This document shows positions 24,775-32,501 of a stretch of DNA of 32,524 nucleotides, in pieces. Origin of the DNA: Cyclobacteriaceae bacterium. GTDB taxonomy: Bacteria > Bacteroidota > Bacteroidia > Cytophagales > Cyclobacteriaceae. Position numbers and translations under genes: made by a program. The notes beneath the pieces were generated by a model. It saw only the letters and a program-made list of their open reading frames with translations. It did not search any database and had not been told where the DNA came from. The stretch covers positions 1 through 32,524 of the forward strand of contig BQJT01000022.1 of NCBI GenBank assembly GCA_021604845.1. The letters are read 5' to 3'. Positions within the stretch are counted from its first letter, which is position 1; each line of letters begins with the position of its first letter.

Positions 24775-25338
24775 TTGGATTATCTCGGCAACCATATAGA
24801 GGCACTTATCTTTTGTTCATCGAAACCCATAACTATAAAAGAACTGCATGCTACTTTGGTTGAAATGTTCGAGGCAGAAATTCCTCAGGAAGATATCGAA
24901 GCGGCTATTTCAAGAATCGTAGAACGATTCAGTGCAGACGATTATTCCTTTGAAGTGGTTCAATCCGGTGGAGGTTTCCAGTTCCTAACCAAGCCTGCCT
25001 ATCAGAGCAGCATTGGAATATTCTTAAAACAGCAGTCCAAACGAAGACTTTCTACCTCCGCTTTGGAAACCTTGTCCATTATTGCCTACAAACAACCGGT
25101 CACCAGGGCAGAAATAGAGCAGATCCGAGGGGTAAATTGTGACTATTCAGTTCAAAAACTTTTGGAAAAAAACCTGGTTGAAATCAAAGGAAAATCCGAT
25201 TCCGTTGGACGTCCTTTGATCTATGGAACCAGCGAAAAGTTTATGGACTACTTTGGCATTAATGCCTTATCTGAACTACCTTCACCCAAAGACTTTGCCG
25301 GCGAAGACAACGAGATTGGCGCCGAACAAGACGTTTAG
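24775..25338 (+). CDS. scpB: SMC-Scp complex subunit ScpB
   Basis: ScpB joins ScpA and SMC in the bacterial condensin that organises and segregates the chromosome. The 187-residue protein has two winged-helix domains: MDYLGNHIEALIFCSSKPIT in the first, and the family signature LSTSALETLSIIAYKQPVTRAEIEQIRGVNCDYSVQKLL, VGRPLIYGTSEKFMDYFG in the second. The start is a TTG at 24775, 3 nt after the stop of the previous gene. The residues from there match the usual ScpB N-terminus, and no ATG is suitably placed. An acidic tail ends the protein. No scpA gene is in the window. Confidence 0.94.
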   Translation: MDYLGNHIEALIFCSSKPITIKELHATLVEMFEAEIPQEDIEAAISRIVERFSADDYSFEVVQSGGGFQFLTKPAYQSSIGIFLKQQSKRRLSTSALETLSIIAYKQPVTRAEIEQIRGVNCDYSVQKLLEKNLVEIKGKSDSVGRPLIYGTSEKFMDYFGINALSELPSPKDFAGEDNEIGAEQDV

Positions 25339-25358
25339 CAGGAGGATAACTCCCTATC

Positions 25359-26159
25359 ATGAAGAACAGATCCAGACGAAATTCCGGGAACCCGGGGAGA
25401 CCTGCCAAGCCTAAAGTACACAGACCTGCGGTTAAGGAAATACGACTCAATAAATTTATTGCCAATGCCGGAATCTGCTCACGCAGAGACGCTGATTTAC
25501 TGATTCAGGAAGGTAAAATAAAAGTTAATGGCCGGGTGATCCATGCGATGGGCTACAAAGTCCTACCAAAGGACCGCGTTACTTATCAGGGTAAGGTATT
25601 GATTGGTGAAAAGCCGGTGTACGTTTTATTGAACAAGCCAAAAGACTACATCACCACCACCGATGATCCGAAACAAAGAAAGACGGTAATGCAATTGGTC
25701 AATAAAGCCTGTGACGAGCGAATCGTTCCGGTTGGAAGACTGGACCGCAATACCACCGGCTTATTGTTGTTAACCAACGATGGTGATTTGCATAAGAAAT
25801 TAACCCATCCCTCCCATGAGGTAAAGAAGATCTACCATGTTCAACTTGATCGGCCCATTCACAATCGGGACTTTCAAACTTTATTAGACGGTTTGGAACT
25901 TGACGACGGGCCGGTGGCTTTAGATTCGGTTGAAATGGTCTCACAGGATTCTACAGAATTGGGGCTGCAATTACATTCAGGCAGAAACCGAATTGTAAGA
26001 AGAATATTTGAGTATCTGGGTTATGAAGTCATCAAACTTGACCGGGTAGTATTTGCCGGATTAACCAAGAAAGACCTCCCCAGAGGCAAGTGGAGAAAAT
26101 TGACCCAACGGGAAATTATTCAATTAAAACACCTTTCTGATCTAAGAACTAAGACCTAA
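25359..26159 (+). CDS. rluB: RluB/RsuA-family pseudouridine synthase
   Basis: A 266-residue rRNA pseudouridine synthase. A basic N-terminal tail (1-26) precedes an S4 RNA-binding domain (IRLNKFIANAGICSRRDADLLIQEGKIKVNG, about 28-88). The catalytic domain has GRLDRNTTGLLLLTNDGDL with catalytic D129, then KIYHVQLDRPI and HSGRNRIVRRIFEYLGYEVIKLDRV. The family modifies a uridine in 23S rRNA (RluB, RluE, RluF) or 16S rRNA (RsuA). The S4 domain and sequence suggest RluB, but the target is inferred. The last eight codons, including the TAA stop, lie within a run of 7-bp repeats (GATCTAA/GAACTAA/GACCTAA), so the C-terminal SDLRTKT is probably encoded by repeat-derived DNA. Confidence 0.92.
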   Translation: MKNRSRRNSGNPGRPAKPKVHRPAVKEIRLNKFIANAGICSRRDADLLIQEGKIKVNGRVIHAMGYKVLPKDRVTYQGKVLIGEKPVYVLLNKPKDYITTTDDPKQRKTVMQLVNKACDERIVPVGRLDRNTTGLLLLTNDGDLHKKLTHPSHEVKKIYHVQLDRPIHNRDFQTLLDGLELDDGPVALDSVEMVSQDSTELGLQLHSGRNRIVRRIFEYLGYEVIKLDRVVFAGLTKKDLPRGKWRKLTQREIIQLKHLSDLRTKT

Positions 26160-26180
26160 GATCCAGGTCAGCAGTCTAGA
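26139..26180 (+). repeat. 7-bp tandem GATCTAA/GAACTAA/GACCTAA and decayed copies
   Basis: Three clear heptamers occupy 26139-26159, and three decayed ones (GATCCAG, GTCAGCA, GTCTAGA) run to 26180. The third supplies the TAA stop codon of the pseudouridine synthase gene at 26157-26159. The words resemble those after infB (GACCTGA, GATCTAA). Confidence 0.6.
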
Positions 26181-26194
26181 TTAATCTTCCGGTG

Positions 26195-26228
26195 CAAAAA
26201 ATAAAGCCCCTGACTGGTCAGAGGCTTT
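26195..26228 (-). terminator. intrinsic terminator of the tRNA-Phe gene
   Basis: On the minus strand AAAGCCTCTGA and TCAGGGGCTTT pair with one mismatch around a CCAG loop, followed by TATTTTTT. This is a good rho-independent terminator 6 bp after the tRNA end. In the plus direction the stem (26203-26228) is followed by a weaker T-run, so it may also stop transcription from the pseudouridine synthase gene. Confidence 0.75.
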
Positions 26229-26233
26229 GTTTG

Positions 26234-26306
26234 TGGTGATGAGTGGACTCGAACCACCGACTCACGGATTTTCAGTCCGATGCTCTACCACCTGAGCTAC
26301 ATCACC
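26234..26306 (-). tRNA. tRNA-Phe (GAA)
   Basis: A 73-nt tRNA on the minus strand. Acceptor arms GGTGATG and CATCACC pair fully and the discriminator base is A. The D-arm is GCTCAGGTGGTAGAGC. The anticodon stem-loop CGGACTGAAAATCCG carries GAA (plus-strand 26271-26273), and the T-loop TTCGAGT is standard. The CCA end is not encoded; ACAA follows the acceptor stem. A terminator follows directly. Confidence 0.96.
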
Positions 26307-26411
26307 GAAATGAGTGGACAATATTATATAAATTTATCCTTGGTGCAAAATTTTTGCGTATTTTAAACCCCGTGGTTGAAAGCCACCTGTATGCTTCCCC
26401 AAACTGCATTT

Positions 26412-27695
26412 ATGTCACAGATTCTGTTCTTATTGTTGATCGCTTTTTTTGGTTATTTCCTGACCACCAGAATCATCAGGATCAGGAAGAATATTCAACT
26501 TGGCCGAATTGAAAATCGTACTGACAAACCTGCCAGACGTTTTAAAAATATGATGCTGGTGGCATTTGGTCAAAAAAAGATGTTCAAGAAAATCATCCCG
26601 GCTTTATTACATCTGATGATTTATCTGGGGTTTCTGGTAATTAACCTGGAAGTGCTGGAATTTATAATCGACGGACTGTTTGGTACCCACAGGATATTTG
26701 CGCCCCTTCTTGGAGATTTTTACACAGTCTGTCTTAATATTTTCGAGTTTCTGGCCCTGGCGGTGATAATTTCGTGTGTTATTTTTCTGATCCGAAGGAA
26801 TATTTTAAAACTGCCCAGATTCAGGAGTAGTGAAATGACTGCCTGGCCTCGATTGGATGCCAACCTGATACTAATCATTGAAATCTTATTAATGGTGGCA
26901 ATATTTACTATGAATGCTACTGATCAGGTATTGCAGGTAAGGGACTCAAGTTATACTTCCACCGGAAGATTTGTACTGAGTGCTCAGCTGATTCCGTTAT
27001 TGCAACCACTTCCACTTGATACGCTAATTCTGCTGGAAAGGGTGGCATGGTGGGCCCACATTATTGGCATCCTTGCATTTGCTGTTTATGTTACCTACTC
27101 CAAACATTTACATATATTCATGGCTTTCCCCAATACCTACTATGCTAATTTGCACAGTCCAGGGAAGATGAGCAACATGCCAGAGGTTACTAACGAAGTG
27201 AAGATAATGCTTGGAGCTGCTACAGAACAACCTCCGGGAGATCCTCCTGAGAGGTTCGGAGCCAAAGATGTCCCAGACCTTACCCGTAGTAATATAATGA
27301 ACGCCTATGCCTGCACAGAATGCGGTCGCTGTACAGCAGAGTGCCCTGCAAGTCTCACCGGAAAAAAATTATCACCCAGGAAAATCATGATGGATGTACG
27401 GGATCGGGCGGAAGAAATTGGGCAGAAGAAGGCGGGACAAGCCGAGAACAAGGCGCTGTTGGGTGATTATATCAGCAAAGAGGAGATTTTCGCATGTACC
27501 AGTTGTAATGCCTGTGTAGAAGCATGTCCTGTTCAAATTGACCCGCTCTCTATAATTTTGCAGCTGCGCCGATATACTGCTATGGAAGAATCGTCAAGCC
27601 CGGCAGATTGGAACAACATGTTTTCGAATATTGAGACTAATTTTGCTCCCTGGAAATTTGCAGCATCCGATCGGTTCAAATGGAATAAAGAATAA
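26412..27695 (+). CDS. membrane cytochrome b-like / 4Fe-4S ferredoxin fusion (HdrCE/DsrMK-like)
   Basis: From the ATG at 26412 the protein has 427 residues. The N-terminal 240 residues hold about five membrane helices with histidines placed as in NarI/HdrE-type cytochrome b (LLHLMIYLGF, WWAHIIGILAF, YSKHLHIF). The C-terminal part carries two ferredoxin motifs, CTECGRCTAECP (from about 301) and CTSCNACVEACP (from about 362). This equals a fusion of heterodisulfide-reductase-type HdrE and HdrC subunits and should pass electrons between quinone and the soluble partner encoded next. Other possible starts are ATG 26391 and TTG 26376; I chose 26412 because it begins right before the first helix. 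The next gene follows 2 bp later. Confidence 0.85.
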   Translation: MSQILFLLLIAFFGYFLTTRIIRIRKNIQLGRIENRTDKPARRFKNMMLVAFGQKKMFKKIIPALLHLMIYLGFLVINLEVLEFIIDGLFGTHRIFAPLLGDFYTVCLNIFEFLALAVIISCVIFLIRRNILKLPRFRSSEMTAWPRLDANLILIIEILLMVAIFTMNATDQVLQVRDSSYTSTGRFVLSAQLIPLLQPLPLDTLILLERVAWWAHIIGILAFAVYVTYSKHLHIFMAFPNTYYANLHSPGKMSNMPEVTNEVKIMLGAATEQPPGDPPERFGAKDVPDLTRSNIMNAYACTECGRCTAECPASLTGKKLSPRKIMMDVRDRAEEIGQKKAGQAENKALLGDYISKEEIFACTSCNACVEACPVQIDPLSIILQLRRYTAMEESSSPADWNNMFSNIETNFAPWKFAASDRFKWNKE

Positions 27696-27697
27696 TT

Positions 27698-28498
27698 ATG
27701 GATTTAACCCAAAAGCCAAAAGAGGTACCTACTATGGCAGCGTTGGCCGCAAAAGGCCAGACTCCGGAAATATTATTCTGGGTTGGCTGCGCAGGCTCGT
27801 ATGACCAGCGGTATCAGAGAGTAACCAGGGCATTTGTTAAAATACTGTCCGAGATAGGAATCTCTTTCGCGGTATTGGGAGAAGAAGAAAGCTGTACCGG
27901 AGATCCCGCAAGAAGAGCTGGGAATGAGTTTCTGTTTCAAATGCAGGCGCTTTCAAACATCCAGTTGCTGAATACTTATCAGGTTAAATCCATTGTCACA
28001 GCCTGTCCCCATTGCTTTAATACTCTGAAAAATGAATATCCCGAGCTTGGCGGGAACTATGAGGTGGTACATCACAGCACATTTTTGCAACGGTTGATCG
28101 ACAATGGCCGTCTGATTATAAAAGAGGGCGGTAGTTTTAATGGAAAGAAAATTACCTTTCATGACTCCTGTTATTTGGGTCGGGCAAATGGTATTTACCA
28201 AGCTCCCAGAAAACTGCTGGAATCCCTTGATGCAGAGTTGGTGGAAATGAAGCGATGCCGAACCACCGGACTCTGCTGCGGTGCCGGAGGGGGGCAAATG
28301 TTTAAGGAATCAGAACCTGGCAATAAGAGTATTAATACTGAACGTACCGAAGAGGCTATATCCACCGGTGCTTCGATCATTGCCTCAGCATGTCCTTTCT
28401 GTATGACAATGCTTAGTGATGGTGTAAAAGAGGCAGAAAAAGAGGATGAGGTTAAAGTAATGGATATAACCGAACTTATAGCCCAGGGTAAAGGTTAA
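27698..28498 (+). CDS. HdrB/CCG-domain iron-sulfur protein
   Basis: A 266-residue soluble protein with two CCG (cysteine-rich) domains as in HdrB, GlpC and LutA. The first half has FWVGCAGSYDQRYQRVTRAF, EESCTGDPARRAGNE and TACPHCFNTL. The second has FHDSCYLGRANGIYQAPR, TTGLCCGAGGGQMF and SACPFCMTML. In the first half the usual CCG is replaced by CTG, while the second is intact. Such domains bind an unusual iron-sulfur cluster that handles thiol/disulfide or organic-acid redox. The physiological substrate in Bacteroidota is unknown to me. It follows its membrane partner by 2 bp, so the two form one redox module. Confidence 0.87.
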   Translation: MDLTQKPKEVPTMAALAAKGQTPEILFWVGCAGSYDQRYQRVTRAFVKILSEIGISFAVLGEEESCTGDPARRAGNEFLFQMQALSNIQLLNTYQVKSIVTACPHCFNTLKNEYPELGGNYEVVHHSTFLQRLIDNGRLIIKEGGSFNGKKITFHDSCYLGRANGIYQAPRKLLESLDAELVEMKRCRTTGLCCGAGGGQMFKESEPGNKSINTERTEEAISTGASIIASACPFCMTMLSDGVKEAEKEDEVKVMDITELIAQGKG

Positions 28499-28518
28499 AT
28501 TTAAAGCAACCAGAAAAT

Positions 28519-29013
28519 ATGTATATAACATTTGAAAAGTTACCGGAAGAAGCGCGGGTTTGGGTTTATCAGGCTGAAAGAGCATTGTCAGATTCGGAAC
28601 AGGACGTTGTACTAGAAACCGGAAAACAATTTATTGACCAGTGGGTTACCCATGGTCAACCATTGATCGCTTCCATACAAGTACGCGCAAATTATTTCGT
28701 TATTATAGCGGTTGATGATACTCAATTACCATCTGGTTGTTCAATCGATGCGTCTGTAGACTTTATGCGGAATCTGACCAATAATCTGAGTTTGGACTTC
28801 TTCGACAGAACCAACATTCCCCTGCAAATTGAAGGGAAAGTTAAACTGGTACCTTTGGTGGATTTAAAAAACCAAATTCGAAATGGAGCAGTATCTGAGG
28901 AGACACTGGTTTACAATACATTGGTCAATAAAAAGAGTGAGCTGAACAACTGGCTCTTATCGTTGAGAGAATCCTGGTTGGCTCGATATTTTCCTCAAAC
29001 CCAGGAGAAGTAG
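28519..29013 (+). CDS. conserved Bacteroidota protein of unknown function
   Basis: A 164-residue soluble protein starting MYITFEKLPEEARVWVYQAE, with a conserved-looking SGCSIDASVDFMRNL segment near the middle and a C-terminal WLLSLRESWLARYF. I recognise the pattern as a widespread Bacteroidota protein that databases often label ABC transporter ATPase. There is no Walker A, Walker B or signature motif, so that name is not supported. The gene follows the HdrB-like gene by 20 bp in the same direction and is probably in its operon, but a functional link is only an inference. Confidence 0.8.
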   Translation: MYITFEKLPEEARVWVYQAERALSDSEQDVVLETGKQFIDQWVTHGQPLIASIQVRANYFVIIAVDDTQLPSGCSIDASVDFMRNLTNNLSLDFFDRTNIPLQIEGKVKLVPLVDLKNQIRNGAVSEETLVYNTLVNKKSELNNWLLSLRESWLARYFPQTQEK

Positions 29014-29102
29014 TAATAATGAGCTGAAATGCTCAATATTTAATAAATTACAGTTGCTTTTTTCAAACAAATGCAGGTTTTAAGGATCATAATACGTACG
29101 GT

Positions 29103-31109
29103 ATGAAAATACAAAGTCTATGGATAGCGGGAATTCTCTGTTTGATAGCATGGTCCTGTAGTCAAAAAATATCCGGACCTAAAGGAGCTGACGGAAGTTT
29201 CGAATTAGGAGAATACGATGTGGCCATTGCTGGCTACGAAAAGATGTTAGAGGACAATCCCAACGATCCTGCTATCAATTTCAAGATCGCGGAGAGTTTC
29301 AGATTGTCCAACCGAATCAAGCAGGCAACCGGTTTTTACGAGACAGCCTTTGAAAACGGCTATGCCAGTGATTCCGGGCGCTTCTATTATGCTTTTGCAC
29401 TGAAAGCCCGGGAGCAGTACGATGATGCCAGGGAAACTTTAAGCTCTTTGGCTGGTGATACTGAGAATGTATTGTTAGCCAATCTGGCCCGTAGTGAAAT
29501 AGATAACCTGAATAAAATCCAGGCGATGCCCCCGGAAAGTTACTATGAAATTTTCTCAATGGGTCCAATCAATACGGCGGCGGCGGAATACTCTCCCATG
29601 GTTCTTAACGATGAGATTTACTTTACTTCAAACCGACATGATACCAAACTCTATAAAACCACCGGCACACCGTTTACCGATATCTACAAAGCAAAACTGA
29701 ATGGCGATCAAATCGATGAGACGTCAGTAGAACTACTGGGAGATTTGATAAATCTTCCGGGAATTAATGAAGGTACCATCGCATTTACCCGGGACGGTAA
29801 CACCGTGGTCTTTGCCCGAGGGAATGACGGCAGTAAGAAAGGAACAAAGGAAGTAAACCTATATATAAGCCGGTATCGAAATGGAGAATGGGGTGAACCC
29901 GAATTACTGGCTTTAAACGACCCAAATTCCTGGGATTCTGCTCCCGCTTTTAACCGTGATGGGCGCACGCTTTACTTTGCCTCTAACCGGCCCGGGGGGT
30001 TGGGTGGAGTTGATCTTTACGCAGCTACGTTGGATGGTAACGGAAGATTCAGCAATGCAAGAAACCTTGGAAACACCATTAATACCCCGGGTAACGACAT
30101 GTTCCCTTATGTTGATGATGATGGAAGGCTGTTCTTTGCCTCTAATGGCCATCCCGGGTTTGGAGGTCTGGACTTGCTGGTGGCGGTGAGAAAAGATGGC
30201 AAAACCACCGTGGAAAATTTAGGTTCACCCATCAACAGCAGTGAAGACGACTTTGGTCTAATCTATACCACCAGAACCAAGGGCTATTTCACCTCAAACA
30301 GAGATGGCGGCCAGGGCGATGACGATATCTACGGTTTTATAGACCACAGCCCTACTCGTAAGATAATAAACTATGTACTGGCAGGACGAACACTAACCCC
30401 GGACAGTATTACCCAGGCCAATGTGGTGTTGGATCAGGTTACCGTGAAACTAATGGATTCAGAAGATAATGTACTGGCTGAAACCAGTTCTGATCAAAAC
30501 GGTGGTTTTGAGTTTCAGGTCGATGGGGAAACCGATTACCTTATCATAGGAGAAAAACCAGATTATTTTACCACCAGAACCACCTTTTCTACAGTAGGCG
30601 AATCGATCCCGCCTGAGCAATTGGTGGAAGAAATTACCACTAAAAATTTCCAGACTGAATTAGTAATGGACCGAATCATTCTTGAGAAAGCTATTGTAGT
30701 TGAAAATATTTATTATGGGTACGATTCAGCCAATATTCGATCTGATGCGGCAGTTGAATTGGATAAACTGGTACGTTTCCTTAAGGATAACCCGGAAATT
30801 AAAATCGAGTTAGGTTCACATACCGATAGCAGAGGCGGTGACGAATATAATCGTGACCTTTCTCAGCGCCGTGCCGAATCTGCGGTAAGCTATATTATTT
30901 CACAAGGCATAGACAAGAATCGAATCCGTGCCAGAGGTTATGGCGAAACCCAGCCTATTGCAGCCAACGACAACCCAGATGGTTCAGACAATCCCGAAGG
31001 GCGACAGAAAAACCGGCGAACAGAGATCAAAGTCTTTGAATACAATAAGGACACGGGAAAGATGGAAGAGCTGGAAGAACTCCGTTCGCAACCGGAGGGA
31101 GAGGAGTAG
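29103..31109 (+). CDS. OmpA-family lipoprotein with TPR, PD40 propeller and regulatory domain (PorE-like)
   Basis: A 668-residue outer-membrane lipoprotein. The signal ends in LIAWSC with C19 as the lipidation site. TPR-like helices cover about 25-145. A WD40/PD40-type propeller covers about 155-415, with repeats such as FNRDGRTLYFASNRPGGLGG, GRLFFASNGHPGFGG and YFTSNRDGGQGDDDIYGF. A carboxypeptidase-regulatory-like beta domain follows (about 430-500), then an OmpA peptidoglycan-binding domain from about 535 with GSHTDSRGGDEYNRDLSQRRAESAVSY split over its core. This order and length match PorE of the type IX secretion system, though Bacteroidota often have several such paralogues. No porP/sprF gene adjoins. 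A hexameric AATTACG repeat begins 3 bp after its stop. Confidence 0.82.
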   Translation: MKIQSLWIAGILCLIAWSCSQKISGPKGADGSFELGEYDVAIAGYEKMLEDNPNDPAINFKIAESFRLSNRIKQATGFYETAFENGYASDSGRFYYAFALKAREQYDDARETLSSLAGDTENVLLANLARSEIDNLNKIQAMPPESYYEIFSMGPINTAAAEYSPMVLNDEIYFTSNRHDTKLYKTTGTPFTDIYKAKLNGDQIDETSVELLGDLINLPGINEGTIAFTRDGNTVVFARGNDGSKKGTKEVNLYISRYRNGEWGEPELLALNDPNSWDSAPAFNRDGRTLYFASNRPGGLGGVDLYAATLDGNGRFSNARNLGNTINTPGNDMFPYVDDDGRLFFASNGHPGFGGLDLLVAVRKDGKTTVENLGSPINSSEDDFGLIYTTRTKGYFTSNRDGGQGDDDIYGFIDHSPTRKIINYVLAGRTLTPDSITQANVVLDQVTVKLMDSEDNVLAETSSDQNGGFEFQVDGETDYLIIGEKPDYFTTRTTFSTVGESIPPEQLVEEITTKNFQTELVMDRIILEKAIVVENIYYGYDSANIRSDAAVELDKLVRFLKDNPEIKIELGSHTDSRGGDEYNRDLSQRRAESAVSYIISQGIDKNRIRARGYGETQPIAANDNPDGSDNPEGRQKNRRTEIKVFEYNKDTGKMEELEELRSQPEGEE

Positions 31110-31112
31110 CTG

Positions 31113-31154
31113 AATTACGAATTACGAATTACGAATTACGAATTACGAATTACG
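31113..31154 (+). repeat. 7-bp tandem AATTACG x6
   Basis: Six perfect consecutive copies of AATTACG start 3 bp after the stop codon of the OmpA-family gene, followed by a broken copy (AATACT). This is the cleanest member of the 7-bp repeats in this window and is far beyond chance. Confidence 0.9.
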
Positions 31155-31203
31155 AATACTCTTCAGTTATTGGTTTAAGTAACAGTATTCCCAGCCGTTT
31201 TCT

Positions 31204-31211
31204 TATTTTTG
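31204..31211 (+). promoter_or_regulatory. -7 element of the AIR synthase gene (possible leaderless start)
   Basis: TATTTTTG matches TAnnTTTG and ends 4 bp before the ATG at 31216, so the transcript would begin at or beside the start codon. No TTTG is found 19-20 bp upstream, so support is moderate. Confidence 0.35.
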
Positions 31212-31215
31212 CTCC

Positions 31216-32382
31216 ATGGATCAAAGATATCAACAGCGCGGCGTCTCTGCCACCAAAAAGGAAGTTCATGATGCCATTGAAAATGTTGACAAAGGTCTGT
31301 TTCCCAGGGCATTTTGCAAAATAATCCCGGATTACCTGGGAGGAGATCCTGATTTTTGCAACATCATGCACGCCGATGGCGCAGGGACTAAATCCTCTCT
31401 GGCCTATATGTACTGGAAGGAAACCGGTGATCTTTCAGTTTGGGAAGGTATTGCACAAGATGCTGTAATAATGAACGTTGATGACCTGCTCTGTGTGGGT
31501 GCCACGGACCGGATTCTGCTCTCCTCTACCATCGGTAGAAACAAAAACCTGATTCCAGGTGAAGTAATTAAAGCAATCATTGAAGGAACAGAAAAGGTAC
31601 TGCAAATGCTTCGGGATAATGGAATATCCATATACAGTACCGGAGGAGAAACTGCTGATGTGGGTGATCTGGTGCGTACAGTAATTGTAGATAGTACCGT
31701 AACCTGCAGGATGAAAAGATCGGAGGTAATTAGTAACCACAACATCAAGCCGGGTGACGTAATAGTAGGTTTGGCTTCTTATGGGCAGGCAAACTATGAA
31801 ATCCAGTACAACGGCGGTATAGGCAGCAATGGGCTTACTTCTGCCAGGCATGATGTTTTTGACAAGTATCTGTCCCTGAAATACCCTGAAAGTTACGATC
31901 AGTCCATTCCGAAACACCTGGTGTATTCGGGAACCAAAACCCTATTGGACAAAATAAACAATCTGGATATTGATGCAGGGCAATTGGTCCTTTCTCCCAC
32001 CAGAACTTACGCTCCCATCATGAAGGCGATCCTGGATAAGTTACGCCATAAAATTCATGGTATTATTCATTGCTCCGGAGGTGCACAAACCAAAGTATTA
32101 CACTTCATTGAAAATCTTCACGTTATAAAAGACCGGCTTTTCCCAACCCCTCCATTGTTTAACCTAATCCAACAAGAGAGCGGGACCAACTGGAAGGAAA
32201 TGTACCAGGTGTTTAATATGGGGCATAGAATGGAATTGTATCTGCCGGAGGATCTTGCCGCTGAAGTTATCGCGATTTCGCAAGGATTTGGTGTCGATGC
32301 CCAGGTGATAGGGCAGGTGGAAACCTCAAATCAAACAAGGTTGACTATTAAATCCAATTACGGAGTATTTGAATATAGTTAA
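31216..32382 (+). CDS. purM: phosphoribosylformylglycinamidine cyclo-ligase (AIR synthase, PurM type)
   Basis: PurM closes the imidazole ring in purine synthesis, turning FGAM and ATP into AIR. The 388-residue protein is the longer Bacteroidota form. It begins MDQRYQQRGVSATKKEVHDA, has the substrate and metal segment HADGAGTKSSLAY, then WEGIAQDAVIMNVDDLLCVGA and STGGETADVGDLV. GDVIVGLASYGQANYE, SPTRTYAPIM and VFNMGHRMELYLP follow; these are PurM-fold signatures (related to PurL, SelD and HypE). An AIR-synthase-related paralogue cannot be fully excluded. It is monocistronic as far as the window shows; the next 142 bp hold no gene. Confidence 0.9.
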   Translation: MDQRYQQRGVSATKKEVHDAIENVDKGLFPRAFCKIIPDYLGGDPDFCNIMHADGAGTKSSLAYMYWKETGDLSVWEGIAQDAVIMNVDDLLCVGATDRILLSSTIGRNKNLIPGEVIKAIIEGTEKVLQMLRDNGISIYSTGGETADVGDLVRTVIVDSTVTCRMKRSEVISNHNIKPGDVIVGLASYGQANYEIQYNGGIGSNGLTSARHDVFDKYLSLKYPESYDQSIPKHLVYSGTKTLLDKINNLDIDAGQLVLSPTRTYAPIMKAILDKLRHKIHGIIHCSGGAQTKVLHFIENLHVIKDRLFPTPPLFNLIQQESGTNWKEMYQVFNMGHRMELYLPEDLAAEVIAISQGFGVDAQVIGQVETSNQTRLTIKSNYGVFEYS

Positions 32383-32501
32383 TACACCTATTCAATCTCA
32401 AATAACAAAAGGCCAGCGACAACTAATTACAAGCGCAATAGCCCCGGGCTTCAAGGCTTTCTAATATAAAAGTTCAACTGTAATTTTGGTTTCTGGGGCT
32501 T

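Noticed and set aside
28519-29013. ABC transporter ATPase
   Set aside because: The name is common for this family, but the protein lacks Walker A, Walker B and the ABC signature.
31113-31154. CRISPR array or transposon end
   Set aside because: Units are 7 bp and contiguous with no spacers; there is no cas or transposase gene in the window.
32440-32475. Terminator after the PurM-type gene
   Set aside because: The GCCCCGGGC-centred palindrome is short and has no adjacent T-run in either direction.
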